This document shows positions 36,363-44,010 of a stretch of DNA of 64,000 nucleotides, piece after piece (the stretch's first letter is position 1; each line of letters opens with the position of its first letter). Position numbers and translations under genes: made by a program. The stretch lies in contig NZ_JBHRXK010000001.1 of the NCBI RefSeq assembly GCF_042648505.1, forward strand, positions 558,001 through 622,000, given 5' to 3'. Source of the stretch: Lysobacter_L cavernae (GTDB lineage Bacteria; Pseudomonadota; Gammaproteobacteria; Xanthomonadales; Xanthomonadaceae). The notes below the pieces were generated by a model. That model had not been told where the DNA came from. It ran no database searches and saw only the letters and a list, made by a program, of their open reading frames with translations.

Positions 36363-37214
36363 TCACGCGTCGCGCAGCGCGACCGGTCGCGCCGGGTCGG
36401 CGATCCAGCCACTCCACGAACCGGTGAACAGGCGCGCGCCGCGCAGGCCCGCGTGCTCCATCGCCAGCAGCGTGTGGCAGGCGGTGACACCGGAGCCGCA
36501 CATCACCACGACCTCGTCCGGGGAGTGGCCGGCCAGTGCCGCGCGGAACTCGACCGCGAGCTCGTCAGCCGGCTTGAAGCGACCGTCGCGCATGCTCAGC
36601 GCATACGGACGGTTGCGCGCCCCAGGCACGTGACCGGCGACACGATCGAGCGGTTCGACCTCGCCACGGAAGCGCTCGGCGGCGCGCACATCGATCAGCA
36701 CGCCGCCTTGCTCCAGGTGCGTCTGCACGGCCGGCGCGTCGAGCAACCTCTGCGGATCGAACGCGCCGGCGTACGGCACCGGCTGCGGCGTCGGCACGGC
36801 ATCGTCGACCGGCAGGCCCAACGCGCACCAACGCGCCCAGCCGCCGTCAAGCACGGCGGCGCGCTCGTGCCCAAGCGCGCGTAGCAGAAACCACAATCGC
36901 GCAGCCGCCAGGGCACCATCGCCGGCATCGTAGGCAACGACCTGGTGCCCGGGACCGATGCCCCAACGCGACAGTGCCGCGGTGAAGTCCGAGGCCTCCG
37001 GCCACGGGTGGCGGCCGGCGCCAGGCTTGTGCATGTCGGACAGGTCACGCTCCAGATGCGCATAACGCGCGCCCGGGATGTGCGCCTCGCGGTAGGCCGC
37101 TTCGCTTGCGTCGCGATCGCTGAGCAGGACGCGCGTGTCGACCACGACCAGATCGTCGCGACCGAGCGCAGCGGCCAACTCCTCCGCCGATACCAACGTG
37201 GTCCAGGATGTCAT
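36363..37214 (-). CDS. sseA: Sulfurtransferase with two rhodanese domains (3-mercaptopyruvate sulfurtransferase)
   Basis: Cytoplasmic sulfurtransferase of 283 residues with two rhodanese domains. The N-terminal inactive domain spans about 1-140 (VVVDTRVLLSDRDASEAAYREAHIPGA); the catalytic C-terminal domain carries the loop CGSGVTA near residue 238 after DEVVVM. CGSGVTA, rather than CRxGxR, points to 3-mercaptopyruvate as donor. Its ATG overlaps the stop of the Nudix gene (ATGA), so the pair is co-transcribed. Confidence 0.92.
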   Translation of the reverse strand: MTSWTTLVSAEELAAALGRDDLVVVDTRVLLSDRDASEAAYREAHIPGARYAHLERDLSDMHKPGAGRHPWPEASDFTAALSRWGIGPGHQVVAYDAGDGALAAARLWFLLRALGHERAAVLDGGWARWCALGLPVDDAVPTPQPVPYAGAFDPQRLLDAPAVQTHLEQGGVLIDVRAAERFRGEVEPLDRVAGHVPGARNRPYALSMRDGRFKPADELAVEFRAALAGHSPDEVVVMCGSGVTACHTLLAMEHAGLRGARLFTGSWSGWIADPARPVALRDA

Positions 37215-37831
37215 CGGATCGCCTCCAGTCGTTGCCGCAGGTTGAGCAGCATAGACGCGGTCGCACCCCAGATGCGTTGCGCCGGGTAGCGGTATTCCAG
37301 CACCTGCCGCGGTCGGCCCCGGTAGTCGAGCTGGTGCGTGGCGAGGTTGGCTGGATCAAGCAGAAAGGCCAGCGGCACCTCGAACACGTCGGCGACTTCG
37401 CCCGGATCGGGACGGGCGACATAGTCCTGCGCCAGCAGCGCCACCACCGGTTGCACACGAAACCCGGTGATGGTGATCAGCGGATCGAGAAAGCCCAACG
37501 GCGTGATCTGGACCGGTACCAGGCCGATCTCCTCCCCAGCCTCGCGGATCGCCGCGGCCACCGCATCGGCATCGTCGGCCTCGATGCGGCCGCCGGGAAA
37601 ACTGACCTGGCCGCCGTGATGGCGCAGCCCGTCGGTGCGGCGGGTCAGCAACACCTGCGTGCCCGCAGCGCGCGGCACCAGGCCGACCAGCACCGCCGCC
37701 GGCGCAGAGGCAGCCTCGCTGGGGATCAGGTCCTTGAGTTCGACAAGATTCCAGCCCGGCCCGTCCGGCGGTGCCGCCAGCGGGTGCAGCGCGGCGACCA
37801 GGTTCGGCGCATCGGGCAGGAGCGGGATCAT
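37211..37831 (-). CDS. Nudix hydrolase, CoA pyrophosphatase type
   Basis: A 206-residue Nudix enzyme similar to NudL/YeaB, which splits CoA and its derivatives. The Nudix box reads GGRIEADDADAVAAAIREAG followed by EEIGL (residues about 81-105). The upstream LLTRRTDGLRHHGGQVSFPG is the CoA-specific family segment. It lies 4 bases from the DUF1289 gene and overlaps the sulfurtransferase gene. Activity assignment rests on family only. Confidence 0.87.
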   Translation of the reverse strand: MIPLLPDAPNLVAALHPLAAPPDGPGWNLVELKDLIPSEAASAPAAVLVGLVPRAAGTQVLLTRRTDGLRHHGGQVSFPGGRIEADDADAVAAAIREAGEEIGLVPVQITPLGFLDPLITITGFRVQPVVALLAQDYVARPDPGEVADVFEVPLAFLLDPANLATHQLDYRGRPRQVLEYRYPAQRIWGATASMLLNLRQRLEAIR

Positions 37832-37835
37832 GGGG

Positions 37836-38021
37836 TTACGGCCGGCGCGACTCGCGTTCGGGCAGCACGGTTTCCATCAGCCGCAGGCGTTCGTCGTCGT
37901 TCATCTGCGACCAGCGCGCGATCTCGGCCGAGGTGCGGTGACAGCCCTGGCACAGGCCGTCATCGTCCAGGCTGCACACGCCGATGCAGGGACTGAGCAC
38001 GGCGCGGAAAAGGGTATTCAT
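37836..38021 (-). CDS. DUF1289 small cysteine-rich protein
   Basis: A 61-residue protein with the four-cysteine pattern SPCIGVCSLDDDGLCQGCHRT followed by EIARW, the hallmark of DUF1289. The cysteines could bind a metal, but the function is unknown. It ends in a charged tail (ERLRLMETVLPERESRRP). It is the first gene of a minus-strand set with the Nudix and sulfurtransferase genes, located just downstream of the terminator at 38085. Confidence 0.85.
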   Translation of the reverse strand: MNTLFRAVLSPCIGVCSLDDDGLCQGCHRTSAEIARWSQMNDDERLRLMETVLPERESRRP

Positions 38022-38084
38022 CTGCGGGGTAACCGTAAATCGGGATGGCCGGAGGATTCAACCGGCGCGCCGGCGGCGATCCCA

Positions 38085-38117
38085 CAAAAAAGTTGAGCCG
38101 GCATGGCCGGCCCAACT
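38085..38117 (-). terminator. Rho-independent terminator downstream of the FKBP gene
   Basis: On the minus strand a 12-base stem (AGTTGGGCCGGC / GCCGGCTCAACT, one G-U pair) with a 3-base loop is followed by TTTTTTG. It is about 215 bases after the FKBP stop, beyond the repeat block, and 64 bases before the DUF1289 start. Confidence 0.8.
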
Positions 38118-38132
38118 GGATGTCAGAGACTG

Positions 38133-38192
38133 AAGTCACTGGATCTGCGATCCGCGGCTAACGGAGTGCCTCAAGTCACTGGATCTGCGATC
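38133..38192. repeat. Two 20-base direct repeats, 40-base period
   Basis: AAGTCACTGGATCTGCGATC occurs at 38133-38152 and again at 38173-38192, identical in all 20 bases. The second copy runs into the 73-base repeat at 38179. This and the neighbouring elements make up most of the 309-base gap between DUF1289 and the FKBP gene, where I see no coding sequence. Confidence 0.85.
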
Positions 38193-38251
38193 TCCGGCCA
38201 TCGCGCCAGCGCGATGGCGTTCAGTCGCGCGCGAACCGGTGGTTCGCAACC
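38179..38251 (+). repeat. 73-base intergenic repeat, copy 1 (family B)
   Basis: Copy 1 matches the reverse complement of 45111-45183 at 67 of 73 bases by my count. It contains a perfect 9-base hairpin (GCCATCGCG CCAG CGCGATGGC) and a second small inverted repeat (GAACC..GGTTC). A family A palindrome follows 13 bases later. The sharing of both elements at two distant sites marks a dispersed repeat family. Confidence 0.85.
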
Positions 38252-38263
38252 AGCGCGCCTTCA

Positions 38264-38288
38264 CCCCCCGCCTACGCGGGGATGACGA
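38264..38288. repeat. Family A palindrome
   Basis: CCCCCCGCCTACGCGGGGAT followed by GACGA; same GCGGGGATGAC end as the other family A copies. It touches the inverted repeat that follows the FKBP gene. Confidence 0.7.
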
Positions 38289-38332
38289 TTTGGCAAAGCC
38301 GCGCCCGCGATGCGGGCGCGGGCCAAATCGTC
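38285..38332 (-). terminator. Large inverted repeat at the FKBP stop codon
   Basis: GACGATTTGGC at 38285-38295 is the exact complement of GCCAAATCGTC at 38322-38332, with GCGCCCGC / GCGGGCGC inside. The right arm overlaps the FKBP stop codon. It should form a very stable RNA 3' hairpin, though without a T run. Confidence 0.7.
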
Positions 38333-39017
38333 ACTTGACGCTGATCAGCTTGACTTCGAACTGCACCGCCACGTTCGGCGGGAACGGCGTGCGTGGGTCA
38401 GCACCGTAGGCCTTGTCGGCCGGCAGGGTGATTTCCCACTTCGAACCGGCCGGCATCTGCAACAGCGCTTCGCGCATCGCCGGCATCTCGATCTCGCTGA
38501 CCTTGATGGCCGGGATGGCCTGCGCCGGACGTGCCTGCTGCGGACGCTCGCCCCAGGCGTACGGGCCAGCGACTTCCAGTGCCACGGTGTTGGCCTGGGT
38601 CGGCTTGGCGCCGCTGCCCTTCTCGATCTCGCGGTACTGCACGCCGCTCGGCAACGACTTCACGCCGGCCTTGGCCTTGTTCGCGGCGATGAAACCGTCG
38701 CTCTTGGTCTTGTTGGTGGCGGCAGCCTTGTCCCACTCGGCCTTGGCCTTGGTCTGCTGGCGCTGCTGCATGTTCTGCACGGCAGTGCGCAGCTGGTCGA
38801 CCGGCACCGACGGCTGCTTCTTGCCGTAGCCGTCCTGCAGGCCCTTGATGATGGTGTTCACATCGACCTGCTCGCCGCTCTCGACGGCGTTGCGGCCGAG
38901 GTCGTAGCCGAGCGCATAGCTCAGCTTGCCCTTCTCGGACGAAGTGTCCTGCGCGACGGCGTTGCCGGCGGTCAGAGCCAAAGCCGCGACGGCGGCAGCA
39001 ATCAAACGCAACTTCAT
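38331..39017 (-). CDS. FKBP-type peptidyl-prolyl isomerase-like protein (FkpA/Mip type, degenerate active site)
   Basis: An exported 228-residue protein: signal peptide MKLRLIAAAVAALALTAGNAVAQ, FkpA-type N-terminal dimerisation domain (KGKLSYALGYDLGRNAVES..DVNTIIKGLQDGY), a helical linker, and an FKBP domain. The FKBP core begins SGVQYREIEKGSGAKP and ends PPNVAVQFEVKLISVK, but the usual YxG..L.DG..FDSS active-site stretch is replaced by AGPYAWGERPQQARPAQ. It may therefore be a chaperone with weak or no isomerase activity. It stands alone, ending at a large hairpin. Confidence 0.85.
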   Translation of the reverse strand: MKLRLIAAAVAALALTAGNAVAQDTSSEKGKLSYALGYDLGRNAVESGEQVDVNTIIKGLQDGYGKKQPSVPVDQLRTAVQNMQQRQQTKAKAEWDKAAATNKTKSDGFIAANKAKAGVKSLPSGVQYREIEKGSGAKPTQANTVALEVAGPYAWGERPQQARPAQAIPAIKVSEIEMPAMREALLQMPAGSKWEITLPADKAYGADPRTPFPPNVAVQFEVKLISVK

Positions 39018-39223
39018 GCGGTGGAATCTCCAGTTGTGGCTCGGGGCGGACCTGCCGCCCCGACTCTCATGACGATGCGGACGCGTCGCCTTGTTTCAAT
39101 ACCACCCGGTCGAATCGGCCGGGATGGACGGGTTAGGATAGCGGCGCCTGCGCTTAACCGCCACTGACGCCAATCGCCTCAGACCCCGCGTCCCGCTTGG
39201 AGTTCCGCGGCCTGGCGGCGCCG

Positions 39224-39245
39224 AAATCTCACCCAAATCTCACCC
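39224..39245. repeat. Perfect 11-base tandem duplication before the crotonase start
   Basis: AAATCTCACCC occurs twice head to tail (39224-39234 and 39235-39245), ending 10 bases before the ATG at 39256. It could be a replication slip that changes the leader spacing. The gene has no obvious ribosome site in this stretch. Confidence 0.8.
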
Positions 39246-39255
39246 TACTCCCGCC

Positions 39256-40053
39256 ATGTCCGATTTGCCCCCTTCCCACGCACCGGTCACCTCGACCGAC
39301 CGCGGCGCCGTGCGCCTGATCACCGTCAACCGCCCCGACAAGCTGAACGCCCTCGACGCGCAGACCCTGGAGGGCCTGCTTGCGGCCTTCGAGGCCGCCG
39401 CCACCGACCCGGCCGTGCGCTGCGTGGTGCTGACCGGCGCTGGGCCCAAGGCCTTCGTGGCCGGCGCCGACATCGCACAGATGAATGGACTGACGCCGGT
39501 TCAGGGGCGTGATTTCTCGTTGCGCGGGCAGAAGCTGATGCGCCGGATCGAGAAGATGCCCAAGCCGGTGATCGCGATGATCAACGGCTTCGCCCTCGGC
39601 GGCGGGCTCGAGCTGGCCATGGGCTGCCATCTGCGCATCGCCAGCGACACCGCCAAGCTCGGCCAGCCCGAGATCAACCTCGGCCTGATCCCCGGCTTCG
39701 GCGGCACCCAGCGCCTGCTGCGCCTGGCCGGCCGTGCCGCGACCTTGGAGCTGTGCCTGGTCGGCACGCCCATTGATGCGGCCCGTGCCCGCGAGCTGGG
39801 CATCGTCAACCGCGTGGTCGCCGCTGCCGAACTGGAAGCCGAGACGCTGAAGCTGGCCGAGCAACTCGCCCAGTCGGCGCCGCTGGCGCTGCGCGGCGTG
39901 CTGGACTGCGTCAACGTCGGCGGCGAATGCGGCATCGAGGAGGGGCTGGAGTACGAGACCGCGCAGTTCGGCCTGATGTTCGCCACCGACGACATGCGCG
40001 AAGGCACCGCCGCTTTCCTCGAACGACGCAAGCCCACCTTCGCCGGCAAGTGA
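39256..40053 (+). CDS. Enoyl-CoA hydratase (crotonase)
   Basis: A 265-residue crotonase with both catalytic glutamates: one in GGGLELAMGC (near residue 118) and one in GQPEINLGLIPGFGGTQRL (near 138). The oxyanion segment is AFVAGADIAQMNG. These features fit short-chain 2-enoyl-CoA hydration, for example 3-hydroxybutyryl-CoA dehydratase in fatty-acid or butanoate metabolism. Its stop overlaps the GTG start of the next gene, which leads on to nth, so three functionally unrelated genes look co-transcribed. Confidence 0.92.
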   Translation: MSDLPPSHAPVTSTDRGAVRLITVNRPDKLNALDAQTLEGLLAAFEAAATDPAVRCVVLTGAGPKAFVAGADIAQMNGLTPVQGRDFSLRGQKLMRRIEKMPKPVIAMINGFALGGGLELAMGCHLRIASDTAKLGQPEINLGLIPGFGGTQRLLRLAGRAATLELCLVGTPIDAARARELGIVNRVVAAAELEAETLKLAEQLAQSAPLALRGVLDCVNVGGECGIEEGLEYETAQFGLMFATDDMREGTAAFLERRKPTFAGK

Positions 40054-40451
40054 ACACCGCCGCACCCGACCCGGCCTGCGCGTGCGGCTGCCGTCGGCCG
40101 GAGGGCGCGACCGTCCACGCCATCGTCGCGGCGCTGGGTATGGATGACCTCGATTGCGCGCTGGAGCTCGGCCTGCTCGACGTGACTGATTGCCCCGGTT
40201 GCACCCCGCCGTGCCGGACCCGGCTCGCCGATGCACGGCAAGCGCGTCTGCGCGCACTGGCCGCACGCGAGCGTTACCGGGCACGTCAAGCACGCTTGCA
40301 ACGTCGTGCGCTCGAGAAATCCGTCCAGCGCGAAACCACCGCCGCACCGGCCACGGCAACCGGGCCTGCCGTCGCCGCGCCGCTGCCGTCGGCGGCTGCT
40401 TTGGCTCTGGCTCGCGCCAAGGCCAAGGCCGCCGAGCGCCGCAAACCATGA
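40050..40451 (+). CDS. Small cysteine-rich protein with Arg/Ala-rich tail, unknown function
   Basis: I do not recognise this 133-residue protein. The N-terminal half has two cysteine clusters (CACGCRRP and DCPGCTPPCRTR) that could bind a metal or iron-sulfur group, around a short domain (TVHAIVAALGMDDLDCALEL). The rest is highly basic and Ala-rich, with a coiled-coil-like ARQARLRALAARERYRARQA and a final AKAKAAERRKP. The GTG start overlaps the crotonase stop (GTGA) and its stop overlaps the nth start (ATGA), strong support for a real translated gene. A role with nth in DNA repair is possible but only a guess. Confidence 0.7.
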   Translation: MNTAAPDPACACGCRRPEGATVHAIVAALGMDDLDCALELGLLDVTDCPGCTPPCRTRLADARQARLRALAARERYRARQARLQRRALEKSVQRETTAAPATATGPAVAAPLPSAAALALARAKAKAAERRKP

Positions 40452-41161
40452 GCGTGGCCGCAAAGAAGCGTACCGGCGTCCAGCGCGCACGCCGCACCAG
40501 CCGACTCACCGCGGCGCAGATCGAGGCGTTGTTCGCCCGACTCAAGGCGCTCAACCCCAAGCCGACCACCGAACTCGAATTCACCACGCCCTACGAGCTG
40601 CTGGTCGCGGTGACCCTGTCGGCGCAGGCCACCGATGTCGGCGTCAACAAGGCCACGCGCAAGCTGTTCCCGGTCGCCAATACGCCACAGGCGATTGCCG
40701 CGCTCGGTGTCGAGGGCCTCAAGCCTTACATCGCGACCATCGGCCTGTACAACACCAAGGCCGCCAACGTCGTGGCGATGGCGCGGCAGCTGCTGGACCA
40801 GCACGACGGCCAGGTGCCGCGCGATCGCGCCGCGCTCGAGGCCCTGCCCGGGGTCGGCCGCAAGACCGCCAACGTGGTGCTCAACACCGCCTTCGGCGAA
40901 GCCACCATGGCGGTCGACACCCACATCTTCCGGGTCGCCAACCGCACTGGCCTGGCGCCGGGCAAGACCGTGCGCGCGGTCGAGGACGGCCTGCTCAAGG
41001 CGGTGCCAGCGGCCTACCTGCACGACGCCCACCACTGGCTGATCCTGCACGGCCGCTACGTGTGCAAGGCACGCAAGCCGGATTGCCCGCACTGCGCGAT
41101 CCGCGACCTGTGCCGCTACCCGGACAAGACCCCGGGCGAGCCGGCGCCATTGGCCGACTGA
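40448..41161 (+). CDS. nth: Endonuclease III
   Basis: Base-excision-repair DNA glycosylase/AP lyase for oxidised pyrimidines. The 237 residues include the helix-hairpin-helix LPGVGRKTANVVL with catalytic Lys139, catalytic Asp157 in VDTHIFRVANR, and the 4Fe-4S cluster motif C-x6-C-x2-C-x5-C near residues 204-220. The spacing of Lys and Asp (18) equals that of the E. coli enzyme. An N-terminal basic extension (AAKKRTGVQRARRTSR) is longer than in E. coli. Confidence 0.97.
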   Translation: MSVAAKKRTGVQRARRTSRLTAAQIEALFARLKALNPKPTTELEFTTPYELLVAVTLSAQATDVGVNKATRKLFPVANTPQAIAALGVEGLKPYIATIGLYNTKAANVVAMARQLLDQHDGQVPRDRAALEALPGVGRKTANVVLNTAFGEATMAVDTHIFRVANRTGLAPGKTVRAVEDGLLKAVPAAYLHDAHHWLILHGRYVCKARKPDCPHCAIRDLCRYPDKTPGEPAPLAD

Positions 41162-41174
41162 CTGCCGCGTACGA

Positions 41175-41192
41175 GCGTCATCACGACGTCAC
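41175..41192 (+). promoter_or_regulatory. Candidate Pho box upstream of the porin gene
   Basis: GCGTCAT-CACG-ACGTCAC has the 7-4-7 layout of PhoB direct repeats. A second looser set (GTTGTCA, then CTTTCAC) follows around 41210-41240. Position, 90-105 bases before the ATG, and the downstream phosphate genes support it; base matches are moderate. Confidence 0.5.
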
Positions 41193-41280
41193 CGCAGCGA
41201 AATAAGTCAGCGTTGTCACATTTACGCAACTTTCACACCCTAGCCTGCGCAGCGTCCTCTCCACGCCCCAGGGCACACCC

Positions 41281-42507
41281 ATGAAACTGTCCCGCAGCAC
41301 CCTTTCCGTCGCGCTGCTCGCCGCGTTGGTCGCGCCGGCGGCGCATGCCGAAGTCGCCATCGATGTCATCGGTGGCTCGGAGGTTTCCTTCGAAGGCCTG
41401 GTCCAGGCCGACGCCAACTGGTTCAACAGCGATGTCGCCAACCTCAACGGCGATGCCATCGACGGCCAGGACAGCGACAACGAGCTGCGCCGCGCCGAGA
41501 TCGTGCTCAAGGGCAAGGGCCCGGACAACATCGAGTGGGTGCTGGGCTACGACGCCAAGGCTGACAAGTACCTAGACGCCAACATCAAGTACAAGATGGG
41601 CGGCGACAGCAACCACTTCGTGCAGGTCGGCCAGTTCAAGCAGCCGAACAGCCTGGAAGAGCTGTCCTCGACCAAGAACAACGACTTCATCTCCAAGGCG
41701 ATGGTCACCAACACCTTCGCCGTGGCCCGTCGCCTCGGCGGCGCCTACAGCTACGGCACCAATGACTGGTCGCTGACGGCGAGCTACTTCAGCCGCGAGC
41801 TGACCCGCAACCTCGCCCACGGCAACGGCTTCGGCGTGCGCGGCACCTGGGCGCCGATCAACGAATCGGGCAACGTGCTGCACCTGGGCCTGTCCTACGT
41901 CGACATGGACACCGACGCCGACACGCTGCGTCTGCGCACGCGTCCGCAGGCCGACCTGGCCAGCGTGCGCCTGGTCGACAGTGGCAACCTGACCAACGCC
42001 GACCGCCAGATGACCATCGGTGCCGAAGCCTTCTACGCGACCGGCCCGTTCAAGGTGCAGGGCGAGTACATGCAGTCGACGGTCGAGCGCTACAACAACG
42101 GCAACCCGCTGCAGTCGCAGGACATGGACGGCAACAGCTGGTACGTGAGCGGCCTGTGGAACATCACCGGCGAGACCTGGGGCTACAAGTCCGGCGTGCC
42201 GACCACCGGCCTGCCGAGCGAACCGGCTTCGGGCATGTGGCAGGTCGGCCTGCGTTACGACAGCATCGATCTGGACGACGGCTCGCTGCTGTCGCCGACC
42301 ACCCCGACCGGCGCCCCGCGCGTCGACGGCGTGCTCGGTGGCGAGATGGATGCCTGGACCGCCGGCGTCAACTGGTACTGGCGCTCCAACTTCAAGTTCA
42401 TGCTGAACTACGTGAAGGTCACCAGCACCAAGTACAGCAGCAGCGCCCGCAATTTCGTCGACGACGATCCGAGCATCGTCGAGGCCCGCGTGCAGTTCTA
42501 CTGGTAA
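41281..42507 (+). CDS. Phosphate-selective porin (OprO/OprP family)
   Basis: A 408-residue outer-membrane porin with a signal peptide (MKLSRSTLSVALLAALVAPAAHA). The order is porin O/P family beta-barrel: FEGLVQADANWFNSD, ELRRAEIVLKGKGPDNIEWVLGYD, VGQFKQPNSLEELSSTKNNDFISKAM, several aromatic strands and a terminal VEARVQFYW ending in Trp. It lies just upstream of pstS and has a Pho-box-like leader, so it likely admits phosphate or polyphosphate under starvation. It ends in a strong terminator, so it is transcribed separately from pstS. Confidence 0.9.
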   Translation: MKLSRSTLSVALLAALVAPAAHAEVAIDVIGGSEVSFEGLVQADANWFNSDVANLNGDAIDGQDSDNELRRAEIVLKGKGPDNIEWVLGYDAKADKYLDANIKYKMGGDSNHFVQVGQFKQPNSLEELSSTKNNDFISKAMVTNTFAVARRLGGAYSYGTNDWSLTASYFSRELTRNLAHGNGFGVRGTWAPINESGNVLHLGLSYVDMDTDADTLRLRTRPQADLASVRLVDSGNLTNADRQMTIGAEAFYATGPFKVQGEYMQSTVERYNNGNPLQSQDMDGNSWYVSGLWNITGETWGYKSGVPTTGLPSEPASGMWQVGLRYDSIDLDDGSLLSPTTPTGAPRVDGVLGGEMDAWTAGVNWYWRSNFKFMLNYVKVTSTKYSSSARNFVDDDPSIVEARVQFYW

Positions 42508-42539
42508 TTCTTGCTTCACGCTCTCCCTCCCCCCCCTCA

Positions 42540-42570
42540 GGGCGCGGCCAGACAGCCGCGCCCTTTTTTT
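42540..42570 (+). terminator. Rho-independent terminator of the porin gene
   Basis: GGGCGCGG (42540-42547) pairs with CCGCGCCC (42556-42563) across an 8-base loop and is followed by seven T residues. Confidence 0.95.
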
Positions 42571-42607
42571 CGCCCGGCGCACCTCGCCACGTGACACCCC
42601 ATGCCGC

Positions 42608-42625
42608 GGTCACATGACGGTCATG
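42608..42625 (+). promoter_or_regulatory. Candidate Pho box 1 upstream of pstS
   Basis: GGTCACA-TGAC-GGTCATG fits the 7-4-7 PhoB arrangement. A second copy lies 15 bases downstream. Confidence 0.55.
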
Positions 42626-42639
42626 CATGCGTCTTGGGG

Positions 42640-42657
42640 CTGTCATCGAGCCGTTAT
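42640..42657 (+). promoter_or_regulatory. Candidate Pho box 2 upstream of pstS
   Basis: CTGTCAT-CGAG-CCGTTAT; the first half is a perfect CTGTCAT as in the E. coli consensus. It ends about 50 bases before the pstS GTG start. Confidence 0.6.
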
Positions 42658-42708
42658 GAAATGCGCCGGAGGCGGGCCATGCCCGTCGTCTCACTCCAGG
42701 AGCCCACC

Positions 42709-43743
42709 GTGTTCAAGTCCATCCAGTTCCGTTTCGCCACGCTCGCGCTGGCGACCGCTTTCGTTGCAGGCACTCCGTTCGGAGCAGCGCAGGCTGCCGA
42801 CGTCACCGGTGCCGGCGCGTCGTTCGTGTACCCCGTGATGTCGAAGTGGTCGGCCGACTACGCCAAGGCCGCCGACAAGAAGGTCAACTACCAGTCGATC
42901 GGTTCCGGTGGCGGCATCGCCCAGATCAAGGCCGCGACCGTTGACTTCGGCTCCTCCGATGCCCCGCTCAAGCCCGACGAGCTGGCCAAGCACGGCCTGG
43001 CGCAGTTCCCGTCGGTGATCGGCGGCGTGGTGCCGGTGGTCAACGTGCCGGGCGTGGCCTCCGGCGCGATGAAGCTCGACGGCGAGACCCTGGCCAACAT
43101 CTTCCTCGGCAAGATCACCAGGTGGAACGATCCGGCCATCGTTGCCCTCAACGGTGGCCTGCAGCTGCCCGATCGCAAGATCACCGTCGTGCACCGCTCC
43201 GACGGCTCGGGCACCACCTTCAACTTCGTCAACTACCTGTCCAAGGTCAACGGCGAGTGGAAGAGCTCGGTCGGCGAAGGCACCGCGGTGAAGTGGCCGG
43301 TCGGCATCGGCGGCAAGGGCAACGAAGGCGTCGCCGCCTACGTCAAGCAGATCGTCGGTGGCATCGGCTACGTCGAGCTGTCCTACGCGCTGCAGAACAA
43401 GATGGCCTACTCGCGCCTGAAAAACGCCGCCGGCAACTTCGTGCTGCCCAGCGACGAGACCTTCTCGGCTGCCGCCGCCAGCGCCGAATGGGGCAACGCC
43501 AAGGACTTCTACCTGGTCATGACCAATGCCCCCGGTGCCAACTCCTGGCCGATCACCGCCACCAACTTCATCCTCATGTACAAGCAGCCCAGGAACGCCG
43601 CCGGCGCCAAGAACGCCAAGGAGTTCTTCCGCTGGGTCTACGCCAACGGCGACGCCCAGGCCAAGGCACTGGACTACGTGCCGCTGCCGGACGCGCTGGT
43701 ACAGCAGATCGACCAGTACTGGTCGGCCAACATGAATTACTGA
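42709..43743 (+). CDS. pstS: Phosphate-binding protein PstS (first copy)
   Basis: Periplasmic high-affinity phosphate-binding protein of the PstSCAB transporter, 344 residues. The signal peptide FKSIQFRFATLALATAFVAG..AQA is followed by VTGAGASFVYPVMSKWSADY and the phosphate-contacting loops SIGSGGGIAQIKA, VDFGSSDAPL and VHRSDGSGTTFNFVNYL. GTG 42709 is preferred: AGGAG lies six bases upstream, and upstream ATGs are in the Pho-box region. It is followed by a strong terminator, so it is probably expressed alone and at higher level than the transporter genes. Confidence 0.95.
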   Translation: MFKSIQFRFATLALATAFVAGTPFGAAQAADVTGAGASFVYPVMSKWSADYAKAADKKVNYQSIGSGGGIAQIKAATVDFGSSDAPLKPDELAKHGLAQFPSVIGGVVPVVNVPGVASGAMKLDGETLANIFLGKITRWNDPAIVALNGGLQLPDRKITVVHRSDGSGTTFNFVNYLSKVNGEWKSSVGEGTAVKWPVGIGGKGNEGVAAYVKQIVGGIGYVELSYALQNKMAYSRLKNAAGNFVLPSDETFSAAAASAEWGNAKDFYLVMTNAPGANSWPITATNFILMYKQPRNAAGAKNAKEFFRWVYANGDAQAKALDYVPLPDALVQQIDQYWSANMNY

Positions 43744-43770
43744 GTCCTCTGACTCGTGCAGCACCTAATG

Positions 43771-43797
43771 AGCGGGCCTTCGGGCCCGCTTTCTTTT
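43771..43797 (+). terminator. Rho-independent terminator after first pstS
   Basis: AGCGGGCC TTCG GGCCCGCT followed by TTCTTTT; a tight UUCG tetraloop hairpin 27 bases after the stop. Confidence 0.95.
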
Positions 43798-43930
43798 GGT
43801 TCTCTTCTCCATCGAAAAAGCCGTTGCCCTAACCCCTGGTCAGGGGCGGTCGCGCCGAAGGCGCGAAGGGCGGGCATGGCACCGCCCCCGGCTTCCGGAT
43901 GCCCGAAAGCTACAAGGTGATGACAGCTTT

Positions 43931-43948
43931 ATGTCATCGCCCTGTAAC
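43931..43948 (+). promoter_or_regulatory. Candidate Pho box upstream of second pstS
   Basis: ATGTCAT-CGCC-CTGTAAC has the PhoB 7-4-7 layout, about 62 bases before the second pstS start, giving this gene its own likely promoter after the terminator at 43771. Confidence 0.6.
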
Positions 43949-44010
43949 AAAAAGATCATCAAATGGCGCAGCCCGGCCTGACGCCGGCTTTCCCCTTCAC
44001 GGAGTTGCGC

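Noticed and set aside
38133..38251. Possible CRISPR array
   Set aside because: Only two direct copies with a 20-base gap, one merged into a different dispersed repeat; no cas genes.
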